From contig NZ_BOMV01000113.1 in NCBI RefSeq assembly GCF_016862375.1, positions 1 to 47,921 of the forward strand: a stretch of 47,921 nt of DNA, given 5' to 3'. This stretch comes from Paractinoplanes rishiriensis. GTDB taxonomy: Bacteria; Actinomycetota; Actinomycetes; Mycobacteriales; Micromonosporaceae. Position 1 is the first letter of the stretch; the number at the start of each line of letters is the position of its first letter. The translations under genes were made by a program, and so were the position numbers. Under the pieces are notes generated by a model, which made no database searches, had not been told where the DNA came from, and saw only the letters and a list, made by a program, of their open reading frames with translations. Positions 23,738 through 31,864 of this stretch are shown one piece after another.

Positions 23738-24692
23738 ATGAGGCGTGAAGCTTTGTTGGTGGCCGGGGTCGACGTGGGTGGCACGAACATCGAGGTCGGT
23801 CTGGTCGACGCCGACCACCGGGTTCATCAGCGGGCGAAGGCGCCGACGCCGACGGCAGGTCCGGGTGCCGTATTGGAGACCATCACCGATCTGGTGACCT
23901 CGCTGGATACCGCGCCGATCGCGGTCGGTGTCGGGATTCCCGGGGTCGTGCACGAGGGCAGCGTGCTGACGGTGCCGAACCTGCAGGGCTGGCATCAGCC
24001 CGTCGACGTCGGGGCGGGGCTGACCGAGCGGCTCGGGTTGCAGGTGGCGTTGGGCAACGACGCGAATGTCGGGCTGCTCGGGGAATGGCTCGCCGGTGCG
24101 GCCACGGGCGGCTGCAACGTGCTCGGGGTGTGGATGGGCACCGGCATCGGCGGTGGCCTGACCTTGGACGGGCGCCCGTTCTCGGGGGCTCGGGGCGCGG
24201 CCTGGGAGATCGGACATGTCGTAGTGCAGGCCGGTGGGGCGTTGTGTTCGTGCGGGCGGCGCGGCTGCGCCGAGGCCTATGCCGCGCAGGTCGATGAGTG
24301 GTGTCGTGTCGGCCATGGTCGACGCCGGCCGACCGGCGAATCTCGACGAGATCCGCGAAGAGGAGGGCAAACCGAAACTCACCTCGAAGGTGTGGGCGCG
24401 CGCCTTGGACGAGGGTGACGAGGTGGCGGTGAAGGTCTTCGCCACGGGGGTAGACACGCTGGGTGTCGCGATCGGATCGGCGATTAACCTGCTGGACCTC
24501 GATCTGGTGGTCATCGGTGGCGGTCTGACGGAGAAACTCGGCCAGAGTCTCGCCGATCGACTCGCCGCCGCGGCCAGGCCGTGGATGCTGCAGCCCAGCC
24601 CTGACCTGCGGTTCGTGGCGGCCGCGCTGGGCGACGACTCCGGTGTAGTGGGCGCCGCGTCGCTGGGCCGGGCTGCGCTGCTGGCCGGATGA
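23738..24692 (+). pseudogene. ROK-family sugar kinase (glucokinase-like), frameshifted
   Basis: The N-terminal frame gives the ROK phosphate motif VAGVDVGGTNIEVGLVDADH, then VGVGIPGVVHEGSVLTVPNL, LGNDANVGLLGEWLAGAATG and the zinc-type motif CSCGRRGCAEAYA. Just after AEAYA, near base 24285, the frame becomes nonsense. A neighbouring frame continues the family sequence: RRSMSGVVSAMVDAGRPANL, DEIREEEGKPKLTSKVWARA, INLLDLDLVVIGGGLTEKLG, to a TGA at 24692. One missing base explains the break. If real, the product ends after roughly 185 native residues and lacks part of the active-site fold. A sequencing error would restore a complete ROK kinase of about 317 residues. Confidence 0.85.
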
Positions 24693-24701
24693 CGCAAGAC
24701 G

Positions 24702-24736
24702 GCCTGGTGCGCCGCCGTACCGGCCACGCACCAGGC
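24702..24736. terminator. Bidirectional hairpin between two converging genes
   Basis: Perfect 10-base stem GCCTGGTGCG / CGCACCAGGC with a 15-base loop. It lies 10 bases after the ROK kinase stop and about 60 bases beyond the end of the converging 6-phosphogluconate dehydrogenase pseudogene. It can serve both directions. Confidence 0.65.
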
Positions 24737-24794
24737 GATCCGAGGAACGGTTGAGGGACTTCGGCTCTGCTGTGCAGGCGGGATCGGTCCCGTG

Positions 24795-25569
24795 TCAGAC
24801 GCCGGACGGGCCTGCGTCCCCCGGCTTCTCGGCGTGGCCGCCGAACTGTTCACGCATCGCGGACAGGGTCTGGCTGGCGAACTGGTCGAGCCCACGGGAG
24901 CTGAACCGGGAGGTCAGAGCGGTCAGCAGCACCGGTGCGGGTACGCCTTCCTCGATCGCGGCGATAGCGGTCCAGCGGCCCTCACCGGAGTCCGACACCC
25001 GGCCTGAGTAGTCCTTCAGGTCCGGTGATTCGACCAGCGCGGCGGCGGTGAGGTCGAGCAGCCAGGACGAGATGACACTGCCGCGGCGCCACACCTCGGC
25101 GACCGCGGCGATGTCGAGGTCGTAGCGGTAGAACTCGGGGTGCACCAGCGGTGCGGTCTCGGCGTCGGCCTGCCGGTTGGTCGCGCCGATGCCGGCGTTG
25201 CGCAGGATGTTGAGGCCTTGGCGTAGGCGGCCATGATCCCGTACTCGATGCCGTTGTGCACCATCTTCGCGAAGTGCCCGGCCCGGCGGGGCCGCAATGC
25301 AGAAAGCCGTGTTCGGCCTCGACGGGATCCGGCCCGCGTCCGGGGGCGCGTGGCGCGGTGTCGAGACCAGGGGCGATGGCGGCGAACAACGGTGCCAGCC
25401 GAAGCACGGCCTGGTCGTCGAGTGAGCTGCTACCGATGGCGCCGTCAGCGACGAGCGCCTGAACCGCGGCGGGGTCGGTGTCGAACACGACACAGTCGTG
25501 ACCGGCCTGCGTCAACCGGCGTACGAGATTGGCGCCCATCCGCCCGAGTCCGACCCTTCCCAATTGCAT
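24795..25569 (-). pseudogene. gnd: 6-phosphogluconate dehydrogenase (decarboxylating), decayed
   Basis: The enzyme oxidises 6-phosphogluconate to ribulose 5-phosphate in the pentose phosphate pathway. The start MQLGRVGLGRMGANLVRRLT (ATG at 25569) is the NADP-binding fold. After DGAIGSSSLDDQ the sequence jumps to VLRLAPLFAAIAPGLDTAPR. About 70-80 residues that normally hold the cofactor and substrate site are missing. Then come two frameshifts: HCGPAGPG moves to AGHFAKMVHNGIEYGIMAAY in a second frame, and then to GLNILRNAGIGATNRQADAE in a third. The C-terminal part is complete to FASQTLSAMREQFGGHAEKP. Deletion plus two frameshifts make a functional product very unlikely. Confidence 0.85.
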
Positions 25570-25922
25570 GTCACGGTCCCATCGACAGGTCGCGAGGCGT
25601 GCGGTCGCCAGCACGGTGCCCGCAGTGTCACGGCCGAAACCACCGCGGCGTGCAAGCCGGCCTCTGCGACGGTGCCCGCAGCCACGCCGAGATCTGGGTC
25701 CGATGCCGCTGAGCCCGGCGTGATTCGCCGTCGCCATACCGGGTAGGCGGGTAGAGGTTCGATTCACCCCGAAGCCGTCATCTGTCTGACTGGCCCGTTG
25801 CTGGAGATGATGCTGCGTATGCCCAAGCCGCAACTGCGCGGGCCAGCACTTTCGCCGCTGCCGTGTCGAGTGGCGTTCGCCGGGCACCGTCGTGACGACC
25901 ACCAGCGCCCCTCGCGGTCGGA
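25570..25922. other. Intergenic region between divergent genes
   Basis: About 350 bases between the leftward gnd pseudogene and the rightward DUF2254 gene. Frames here are Arg/Ala-rich shadows. No promoter, repeat or RNA gene could be recognised with confidence. Confidence 0.4.
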
Positions 25923-27329
25923 ATGTGCACCAGGCCGTCACGCCTTTGGCGAAGTGCGTTGAGAGCGACCGTCCGGCAGTGGTGGCGTGCGGCGTCCGAC
26001 GCCTGGCGAACGCAGCTGTGGCCGGTTCCGGCCCTGGCGGTGACAGCCGGTGTGGTGCTGGGCGTAGCAGTGCCGCAGTTCGACGCGCACGTCGACGACG
26101 AACTGTCGGCAAACGTGACGGCGTATCTGTTCAGCGGCGGCCCCGAGGCCGCGAGGACAGTGCTGTCGGTGATCGCCGGTTCGCTGATCACGGTGACATC
26201 GTTGACGTTCTCCTTGACGGTGGTCACCCTGCAGCTGGCGAGCAGCCAGTTCTCGCCGCGCCTGCTGCGTACCTTCACGCGTGACCGGCTGGTGCATGTC
26301 AGCCTCGGCCTGCTGCTGGGCACCTTCACCTACGCGGTGACGGTGCTGCGCACGGTCCGGGCGTCGCTGTCCGACCATGAAGCCTTCGTTCCCCAGTTGG
26401 CGGTGACCGGGACATACCTGCTCGCGCTGGTCAGCGTGATGACGCTGGTGCTGTTCCTGGCACACCTGGCCCGTCAGATCCGGGTGGAATGGATGCTCCG
26501 GGAGGTGCACGCCGACGCCACCGTCACCATGGGCAGGGTCCTGACCGACGCGCCGGGTCCCGGCACCACCGCACCGATCGCACCACATGCCCCACCGGAA
26601 GCTGTGCCTTTGTGCGCCACGGCCTCGGGATTCTTCACCTCGCTCGACGAATCGACCTTGCTGACCGCAGCGATCAAGGCCGGCGCTGTGGTACAGATCG
26701 ACCGGTGCCCGGGCGACTCGCTGATCGCAGGCACCCCGATCGCCCACACGTGGCCGTTCACGGCGGCCGGCCCGATGACTGACACCGACCGAAATACCCT
26801 GCAGACCTGCATCGGCGTGGCGGTCGACATCGGCTTCGAACGTACCGCGGCGCAGGACATCGCCTTCGGCCTGCGGCAGATCGTGGACGTCACCATCAAG
26901 GCTCTCTCGCCCGGGGTGAACGATCCCACCACCGCGGTCCATGGTCTCGGTCACATCTCCGCCCTGCTGTGCACGGCGGCCCGCAAGGACCTCGGCCCCC
27001 GGCTACTGCGAGACCACGACGACCAGATCCGAGTCGTCCTGCGCCGACCAACCTTCACCGAACTGCTGGAACTGGCCATCGCGCAGCCCCGCCGCTACGG
27101 GAAAGCCGATCCACACGTGCTGGCGCGCATCGCGATGCTCCTACGGGAGGTCGCCTGGGTAGCCGTCACTCCCGAACAGCACCACGCGATCGCCGACCAG
27201 ATCGAACGACTCGCGGCGGCCATCAGCCGACAGGACTTCGACGACATCGAGCACCGCAGGCTGCACGACCAGATCAAGGACGTCCGCCGCGCGTTGATCG
27301 GCCGGTGGCCATCCACAACCACCTCATGA
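25923..27329 (+). CDS. DUF2254 membrane protein
   Basis: 468-residue protein. The N-terminal half has four or five transmembrane helices: LWPVPALAVTAGVVLGVAVP, AARTVLSVIAGSLITVTSLT, VSLGLLLGTFTYAVTVLRTV, LLALVSVMTLVLFLAHLARQ. The sequence TVVTLQLASSQFSPRLLRTF is the DUF2254 signature. The cytoplasmic half includes FTSLDESTLLTAAIKAGAVV, and RTAAQDIAFGLRQIVDVTIK followed by ALSPGVNDPTTAV, also typical of the family. Its function is unknown. The first Met used here (25923) precedes a basic amphipathic segment; a later start would still keep all helices. It converges on the LPMO gene across a hairpin. Confidence 0.88.
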   Translation: MCTRPSRLWRSALRATVRQWWRAASDAWRTQLWPVPALAVTAGVVLGVAVPQFDAHVDDELSANVTAYLFSGGPEAARTVLSVIAGSLITVTSLTFSLTVVTLQLASSQFSPRLLRTFTRDRLVHVSLGLLLGTFTYAVTVLRTVRASLSDHEAFVPQLAVTGTYLLALVSVMTLVLFLAHLARQIRVEWMLREVHADATVTMGRVLTDAPGPGTTAPIAPHAPPEAVPLCATASGFFTSLDESTLLTAAIKAGAVVQIDRCPGDSLIAGTPIAHTWPFTAAGPMTDTDRNTLQTCIGVAVDIGFERTAAQDIAFGLRQIVDVTIKALSPGVNDPTTAVHGLGHISALLCTAARKDLGPRLLRDHDDQIRVVLRRPTFTELLELAIAQPRRYGKADPHVLARIAMLLREVAWVAVTPEQHHAIADQIERLAAAISRQDFDDIEHRRLHDQIKDVRRALIGRWPSTTTS

Positions 27330-27562
27330 GCGCCACCAGGAGCAACGCCACTACTTGACGACGAAGTCCCGCTGCCGCAGCCCCGGCCATATCCTCGGCG
27401 CCGGGCAGTTCACAGATCGTGATAGGTTGTGGTGTTGTCGAGAGCGGCCGGGCGACTGGAATCGCCCAGCTCTCCGCCTGCCTTGCTGCTGTTCGTCTGC
27501 TGGTTGCCGACGAGATCGGCCGTTCCTGTCCACGGGCTGCGGTCAAGGGTTTGCTGATACGC

Positions 27563-27598
27563 GTGCCGGTCCGCCGGCGTTGGCGGGCGGACCGGCAC
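27563..27598 (-). terminator. Hairpin after the LPMO-cellulase operon
   Basis: Perfect 13-base stem GTGCCGGTCCGCC / GGCGGACCGGCAC around a 10-base loop, ending about 17 bases beyond the LPMO stop on the minus strand. It probably terminates the leftward cellulase-LPMO message. No T-run is present. Confidence 0.7.
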
Positions 27599-27615
27599 GG
27601 TTGGTGGTGGTCGGG

Positions 27616-28650
27616 TCAGGGCGTGGTGCAGGTGAGGGCTGGTGTGCTGCTGGTGCCGGAGCCGATGAAGCCGAAGGTGGTGCTGGTACCGGCGCCGAGT
27701 GAGCCGTTGTAGGCGGCGTTGCGGGCGCTGACCGTGGTTCCGGTTGTGGTGACGGTGGCGCCCCAGGCTGAGTTGACCCGTTCGCCGCTGGTGAGCGCCC
27801 AGCTCACTGTCCAGGTGGTGATCGCGGTGGATGTGGCGGTGACGCGTACCTCGGCTTGGAAGCCGCCGGACCATTGGGAGATGACCCGGTAGGTGGCCGA
27901 GCATCCGGCGTTTGGGTTGCCGGTCGGGGAGGTGGTCGGGGTGGGCTGGGTGGTCGGGGTGGCGGTGGGCGTGGGGGTGGGGCCGCCGCCGGTGAAGTTG
28001 ACGTCGCTGCAGAAGTAGTAGGACTGGTCGAGGTGGCTTGCTTGCCACACGGTGTAGACGATGTGGTGTCCGGTGCGTCCGGGTGCGTTCACCTCGACGG
28101 GGGTCGTGGTGCCGGTTGGGACGTTGGTGACCTGGCCGGCCAGTTCCAGGTCGCTCCACCTCGGCCGTTGGGTGGTGGGGTCGAAGCCTTGTTTGGTGAC
28201 GTAGACGTGGATGTAGTCGGCGCCGTGCGAGGACTGGTCGTACAGGTTCAGGGTGAACCGGTTGGGGCGGTCGACGGTTTTCCATTGGCCCGGTTCGTCG
28301 AAGGCGGCGTATCGGCCGTTGGCGGTCATGCCGCCGCTGCAGAGTTGCCCGTCGGGTACGGCGCTTTGGTGGTCGCCGCCGACTCCGTCGCGCAGCAGGC
28401 CGTTCCAGTTCCACATGGCGCCCGGGTTAGCCTGCCATGCCTGGTGGCACATCGGGTCTTCGGTGGCCGTTTGCGCCGACGGTCCGTTGGGCCACCGCTG
28501 GTAGCAGCCGTAGTGTCGGGCGATCGGGTCGCTGACGGCTCCGTGCGCCGAGGCCGGGGCGGCTAGCACGGTGCTGGCCAGCAGCCCGGCCGCCACCGCG
28601 AGGAGAATCCGCCGGATCCAGGCCCGGCGTGGGAACGCCTGGTGTGTCAT
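27616..28650 (-). CDS. Secreted AA10 lytic polysaccharide monooxygenase with CBM2
   Basis: 344-residue secreted copper enzyme. The signal peptide (residues 1-35: basic RRAWIRR, hydrophobic core, PASA) is cut to expose His36, the first residue of the mature chain (HGAVSDP). His36 and His142 (SSHGADYIHVYVT) should form the copper histidine brace, with Phe219 (CSDVNF) at the axial position. The AA10 domain spans about 36-222, a Pro/Thr linker about 223-247, and a C-terminal CBM2 about 249-344 (CSATYRVISQWSGGFQAEVR, WTVSWAL, NAAYNGSLGAGTSTTFGFIG). AA10 enzymes oxidatively cleave chitin or cellulose; the CBM2 and the neighbouring cellulase favour cellulose. GGAG precedes the ATG by about seven bases. 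It lies 29 bases downstream of the GH5 gene, so in one operon. Confidence 0.92.
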   Translation of the reverse strand: MTHQAFPRRAWIRRILLAVAAGLLASTVLAAPASAHGAVSDPIARHYGCYQRWPNGPSAQTATEDPMCHQAWQANPGAMWNWNGLLRDGVGGDHQSAVPDGQLCSGGMTANGRYAAFDEPGQWKTVDRPNRFTLNLYDQSSHGADYIHVYVTKQGFDPTTQRPRWSDLELAGQVTNVPTGTTTPVEVNAPGRTGHHIVYTVWQASHLDQSYYFCSDVNFTGGGPTPTPTATPTTQPTPTTSPTGNPNAGCSATYRVISQWSGGFQAEVRVTATSTAITTWTVSWALTSGERVNSAWGATVTTTGTTVSARNAAYNGSLGAGTSTTFGFIGSGTSSTPALTCTTP

Positions 28651-28679
28651 CTTCTTCTCCAGGTAAGGGCAGCCGGGTG

Positions 28680-30191
28680 TCAGGAGTACGGATTCTGGGT
28701 GAGCAGGTGTGCCTTGTAGCCCTCGCCGATGCCCGGCTCCGGAGTCCCGCTCCAGTCGAGGATGAGCACGTGTCCGCCGCTGCAACCCCAGGGGTTCCAG
28801 GTCCAGGCGAGGTAGCTGACGCCACGGGCGTCGGCCCAGTCCACTAGGGTCTGCATGTAGTCGAAGCCGCAGTTGTCCGCACCGAACTCGCCCAGCACGA
28901 TCGGCACCTGCTGCGCCAGCGGGGCGATCTGGGTATCCCAGCAGGACACGGTGGCGCAGGCGTTGAAACTGTACGCGTGCCACGAGGCGGCGATGTTGTT
29001 CAGCGGGTCCTTCGGCTTGTACTCCAACCACTGCCGCATGTCGTTGGTCCACTCCAGGCCGCCGACCATGAGCACGTTGGTGGCGCCGGTTGCCCGGACC
29101 GCGTCGACTAGGTCTTGCATGCCGGCTACCTCGTAGGGGATGCCGGTGCAGGTGCCGCCGTCGCGCAGGCATTGCCAGCCCAACGTCTTGTTCCATTCAG
29201 CGGACAGGTCGGGGTACGGCTCGTTGAACAGGTCGAACACAACCGCGTCGTTGCCCTTGAACGCGTTGGCGACGCCGGCCCAGAACTGCGGGGCGTACTG
29301 CGCGTCCGGCATCGGCTTCTGGCAGGTGGCGTGCTCGTCCTTGCAGTGCCAGTCCGGCCCGTTCGTATAGGCACCCCAGTTCCAGTGCAGGTCCAGGATG
29401 GGGTTGATGCCGTTGGCGACCAGCAGGTTGACGTAGTCCTTGACACCCTGCTGGTACGTGGCGCCGCTGGGCGAGCCGTTGAGGCCGAGCCAGCACTGCT
29501 CGTTGAGCGGGATCCGGACGGCGTGGATGTTCCACGTCTTCATCGCGTCGATCGACGCCTGGTCGACTGGGCCGTTGTCCCACTGGCCCTTGCCCTGCAC
29601 GCAGGCATACTCACCGCTGGAGCGGTTGACGCCCAGCAGCCGGTAGGGTGTCCCGTCCGCGGTCATGATCTTGTTGCCGGAGACGCGTAACTCGGGGGCG
29701 GGGCCGGTGGGCGCGGGTGTGGTGGTGGCTGTGGGTGACGGGCTGGCACTGGTTGGACTGGCGGTCGGTGTGCTCACCGAACCGGTACACATGGTGCCGT
29801 TGAGCGAGAACGATGCCGGCACCGGGTTCGCGCCGCTCCACGCGCCGCCGAACCCGATCGAAGTGGACGCTCCAGTGCCCAGCGACCCGTTCCAGCGCAT
29901 GCTGGCCGCGGAGACGCGGGCACCGGACTGCGTCCAGGTCGCACTCCAGCCCTGGGTGACGCGCTGGCTGGCGTTCGGGAAGTCGAACGCAAGGGTCCAG
30001 CTCGACATCGCGTCACCGAGGTTGGTGATAGCGACGTTGGCGGTGAACCCGCTTGTCCACTGGCTCTGCACGGTGTATGTGACGGAGCAGCCGGATGCGG
30101 CCGCTGAGGCGGGAAGGGTAGCGGTGGCCAAGCCGCCCAGTACGAGCACGCCGGCTGCGCCAGCGGCCAGCAGTGCATGACGATGCTTCAT
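28680..30191 (-). CDS. Secreted GH5 endoglucanase with N-terminal CBM2
   Basis: 503-residue secreted cellulase. The signal peptide covers residues 1-31 (AGVLVLGGLATATLPASAAA). CBM2 spans about 34-136 (CSVTYTVQSQWTSGFTANVA, WNGSLGTGASTSIGFGG), a Pro/Ser/Thr linker about 138-165, and the catalytic (beta/alpha)8 domain about 166-503. Glu324 in FDLFNEPYPD is the expected acid/base and Glu435 in VLGEFGADN the nucleophile. ILDLHWNW and ASWHAYSFN provide substrate-site residues usual in GH5. It is first gene of a two-gene leftward operon with the LPMO. The promoter region holds a perfect CebR-type palindrome at 30221-30234, so induction by cello-oligosaccharides is likely. Confidence 0.93.
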   Translation of the reverse strand: MKHRHALLAAGAAGVLVLGGLATATLPASAAASGCSVTYTVQSQWTSGFTANVAITNLGDAMSSWTLAFDFPNASQRVTQGWSATWTQSGARVSAASMRWNGSLGTGASTSIGFGGAWSGANPVPASFSLNGTMCTGSVSTPTASPTSASPSPTATTTPAPTGPAPELRVSGNKIMTADGTPYRLLGVNRSSGEYACVQGKGQWDNGPVDQASIDAMKTWNIHAVRIPLNEQCWLGLNGSPSGATYQQGVKDYVNLLVANGINPILDLHWNWGAYTNGPDWHCKDEHATCQKPMPDAQYAPQFWAGVANAFKGNDAVVFDLFNEPYPDLSAEWNKTLGWQCLRDGGTCTGIPYEVAGMQDLVDAVRATGATNVLMVGGLEWTNDMRQWLEYKPKDPLNNIAASWHAYSFNACATVSCWDTQIAPLAQQVPIVLGEFGADNCGFDYMQTLVDWADARGVSYLAWTWNPWGCSGGHVLILDWSGTPEPGIGEGYKAHLLTQNPYS

Positions 30192-30220
30192 GGGATCTCC
30201 TCTTCATCGGGAGGGATCGA

Positions 30221-30234
30221 TGGGAGCGCTCCCA
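30221..30234 (-). promoter_or_regulatory. CebR/CelR-type operator upstream of the cellulase operon
   Basis: TGGGAGCGCTCCCA, a perfect 14-base palindrome lying 30 bases upstream of the GH5 start codon. It equals the known consensus for the LacI-family cellulose-utilisation repressors CebR (Streptomyces) and CelR (Thermobifida), which release DNA on binding cellobiose or cellotriose. No CebR gene is in the window, so the regulator must be encoded elsewhere. Confidence 0.9.
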
Positions 30235-30251
30235 GCAGCTTTATCAGTCTT

Positions 30252-30268
30252 GTTACGAAAGTCAATAC
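30252..30268 (-). promoter_or_regulatory. Shared 17-base promoter element, cellulase side
   Basis: On the minus strand this reads GTATTGACTTTCGTAAC and contains a -35-like TTGACT. The identical 17 bases occur in mirror orientation at 33655-33671 ahead of the GH74 xyloglucanase. Downstream on this strand come CTGATAAAG, a weak -10, and then the CebR box, which would sit at or just after the transcription start. The element may be a core promoter plus a regulator site (GACTTTCGTAAC). Confidence 0.75.
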
Positions 30269-30276
30269 CTGCCTAG

Positions 30277-31784
30277 TACGGCAGCCGCCATTAGCAGTCT
30301 GACCTGTTGGGATGTGGTGGGGGTGGTGTCCAACATAGACGCAGCCGCCTGTTGATCATGTGTTTGTGAGGACAACAAGATCGAAGGCGGCTGCTGCTGC
30401 CAGGATAGAGGCTGCCCGGACGGTGCGGACCGCGGGTGAGCTGCTGGAGCGGTTGCGGTCGTGTTTCGTGCGTACACAGACGTGGCAGCACGCCGGCCGG
30501 TATGTAGCGGCGCTGGTCAGCGAGATCCCGAAGCGCAACGGCTGGACGATCGCGCAGCAGGCCGGGGACCGGACACCGGATCGCACCCAGCGGTTGCTGA
30601 ACCGGGCGGTGTGGGACGGGCAGGCCACGGCCAGTCAGGTGCGCCGGTTCGTGGTGACCGGTCTGGATGGCGTCGCCGGGCGCCGGACGCGGCGGGGGTT
30701 GCGGATCGCCGCGCTGGACGAGACCGGCCAGGCCAAGCAGGGCACCGCGACGTGCGGGGTGAAGCGGCAGTACCTGGGCTGCGCCGGCCGGCTCGCGAAC
30801 GGGATCAACACGGTGCATCTGGCATTCGTGCGTGAACGAGTCGGGCACGCTTTGATCGCTGCCCGGCAGTGGATCCCGGCCGAGCACCTGGCGGATGCGG
30901 ACACCGTGGCGGCGATGGGCATCGCGGGCGGGCTGGCCTTCCGGACCAAAGGGCAGCTGGCCATTGACCTGTGCACCGACGCCTATGCTGACGGTGTCGC
31001 CTTCGATTTCGTCTGCGGCGTCGAGGTCTACGGCAACTGCACCCAGCTACGCGAGTTCTTCGATGACCAGCAGCAGGCCTATGTACTGCGTGTCGCATCC
31101 AGCTTCATGCTCACCCTCAACGCCGAGATCCGGATGACCTGCGCGAAGGCCGTCGCCCTACTCGCCACGAACGAACGCCGGTGGCAGATCCGCTCGGCCG
31201 GTGCCGGTTCGAAGGGACAACGCTGGTACGCGTGGGCGTGGATCGCGACCGCCAGTCCCCGGCACTACCTGCTGGTCCGCCGTCACCTCAGAAGCGGTGA
31301 ACTGGCCTATCACTACTGCTACGTGCCGCACGACCAACCGTTGACCCTGGCCAGGCTCGTGCGAGCCGCCGGGCTGCGCTGGCCGGTCGAGGAAACGTTC
31401 GAGTTCAGCAAAGACTGTTTCGGCCTCGACCAATGCCAAGCCCGGCTGCACACCGCCATCGCCCGGCACACCGTGCTGGTCATGACCGCCCTGGCCATCT
31501 GCGCAGTCGCCGCCGCCCGCCTCAAGATCCGTACCGACACCCAAGCCCTACCACCGAACACACCCGACCAACAGCCACCGTCCGAGCCCGGCATGATCCC
31601 GCTGACCATCCCCGAGACCGCACGCCTACTCGCCACCACCTGGCACCAGCCGAAACCCGCCGACCACGACACCCACTGGCGCAACTGGCGACGCCGCCAC
31701 CAAGCCCGAGCCCGCTGGTTCCACCAACGCACCCGTCTCAACCGAGAGTATTCCCTGGCCAACTAGCAAATGGCGGCTGCCGTA
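30277..31784. mobile_element. IS701-family insertion sequence, complete, CTAG target duplication
   Basis: A 1,508-base element bounded by perfect 16-base terminal inverted repeats, TACGGCAGCCGCCATT at 30277-30292 and its complement at 31769-31784. CTAG directly flanks both ends (30273-30276, 31785-31788). It fits the 4-base YTAR-type target duplication known for the IS701 family. One full-length transposase gene lies inside. Intact ends and frame suggest a recent, perhaps still mobile, insertion. It separates the cellulase promoter from the ROK regulator gene. Confidence 0.88.
30360..31766 (+). CDS. IS701-family transposase
   Basis: 468-residue DDE transposase. The N-terminal region carries a helical DNA-binding segment (GWTIAQQAGDRTPDRTQRLL). 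The catalytic part contains the first-Asp motif AALDETGQAKQGTATCGVKR followed by QYLGCAGRLANGINTV. Further on is LCTDAYADGVAFDFVCGVEV, and the Glu helix lies in WPVEETFEFSKDCFGLDQCQ. These are IS701-type signatures. The start is a GTG at 30360; the nearby GTG at 30366 is equally possible. It ends two bases before the right inverted repeat. The C-terminal 60 residues are Arg/His/Trp-rich. Confidence 0.85.
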   Translation: MFVRTTRSKAAAAARIEAARTVRTAGELLERLRSCFVRTQTWQHAGRYVAALVSEIPKRNGWTIAQQAGDRTPDRTQRLLNRAVWDGQATASQVRRFVVTGLDGVAGRRTRRGLRIAALDETGQAKQGTATCGVKRQYLGCAGRLANGINTVHLAFVRERVGHALIAARQWIPAEHLADADTVAAMGIAGGLAFRTKGQLAIDLCTDAYADGVAFDFVCGVEVYGNCTQLREFFDDQQQAYVLRVASSFMLTLNAEIRMTCAKAVALLATNERRWQIRSAGAGSKGQRWYAWAWIATASPRHYLLVRRHLRSGELAYHYCYVPHDQPLTLARLVRAAGLRWPVEETFEFSKDCFGLDQCQARLHTAIARHTVLVMTALAICAVAAARLKIRTDTQALPPNTPDQQPPSEPGMIPLTIPETARLLATTWHQPKPADHDTHWRNWRRRHQARARWFHQRTRLNREYSLAN

Positions 31785-31864
31785 CTAGTTCGACCTCTCC
31801 GCGGCCGGTGGAAGCCGCACGGTAGGCGCACCACAGGAAGTGAAGTAGCCTGGCAAAGCGGCGG

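Noticed and set aside
27856..28566. 236-residue plus-strand open frame inside the LPMO gene
   Set aside because: Gly/Val/Arg-rich complement of the Pro/Thr linker and LPMO domain; no start signal or domain.
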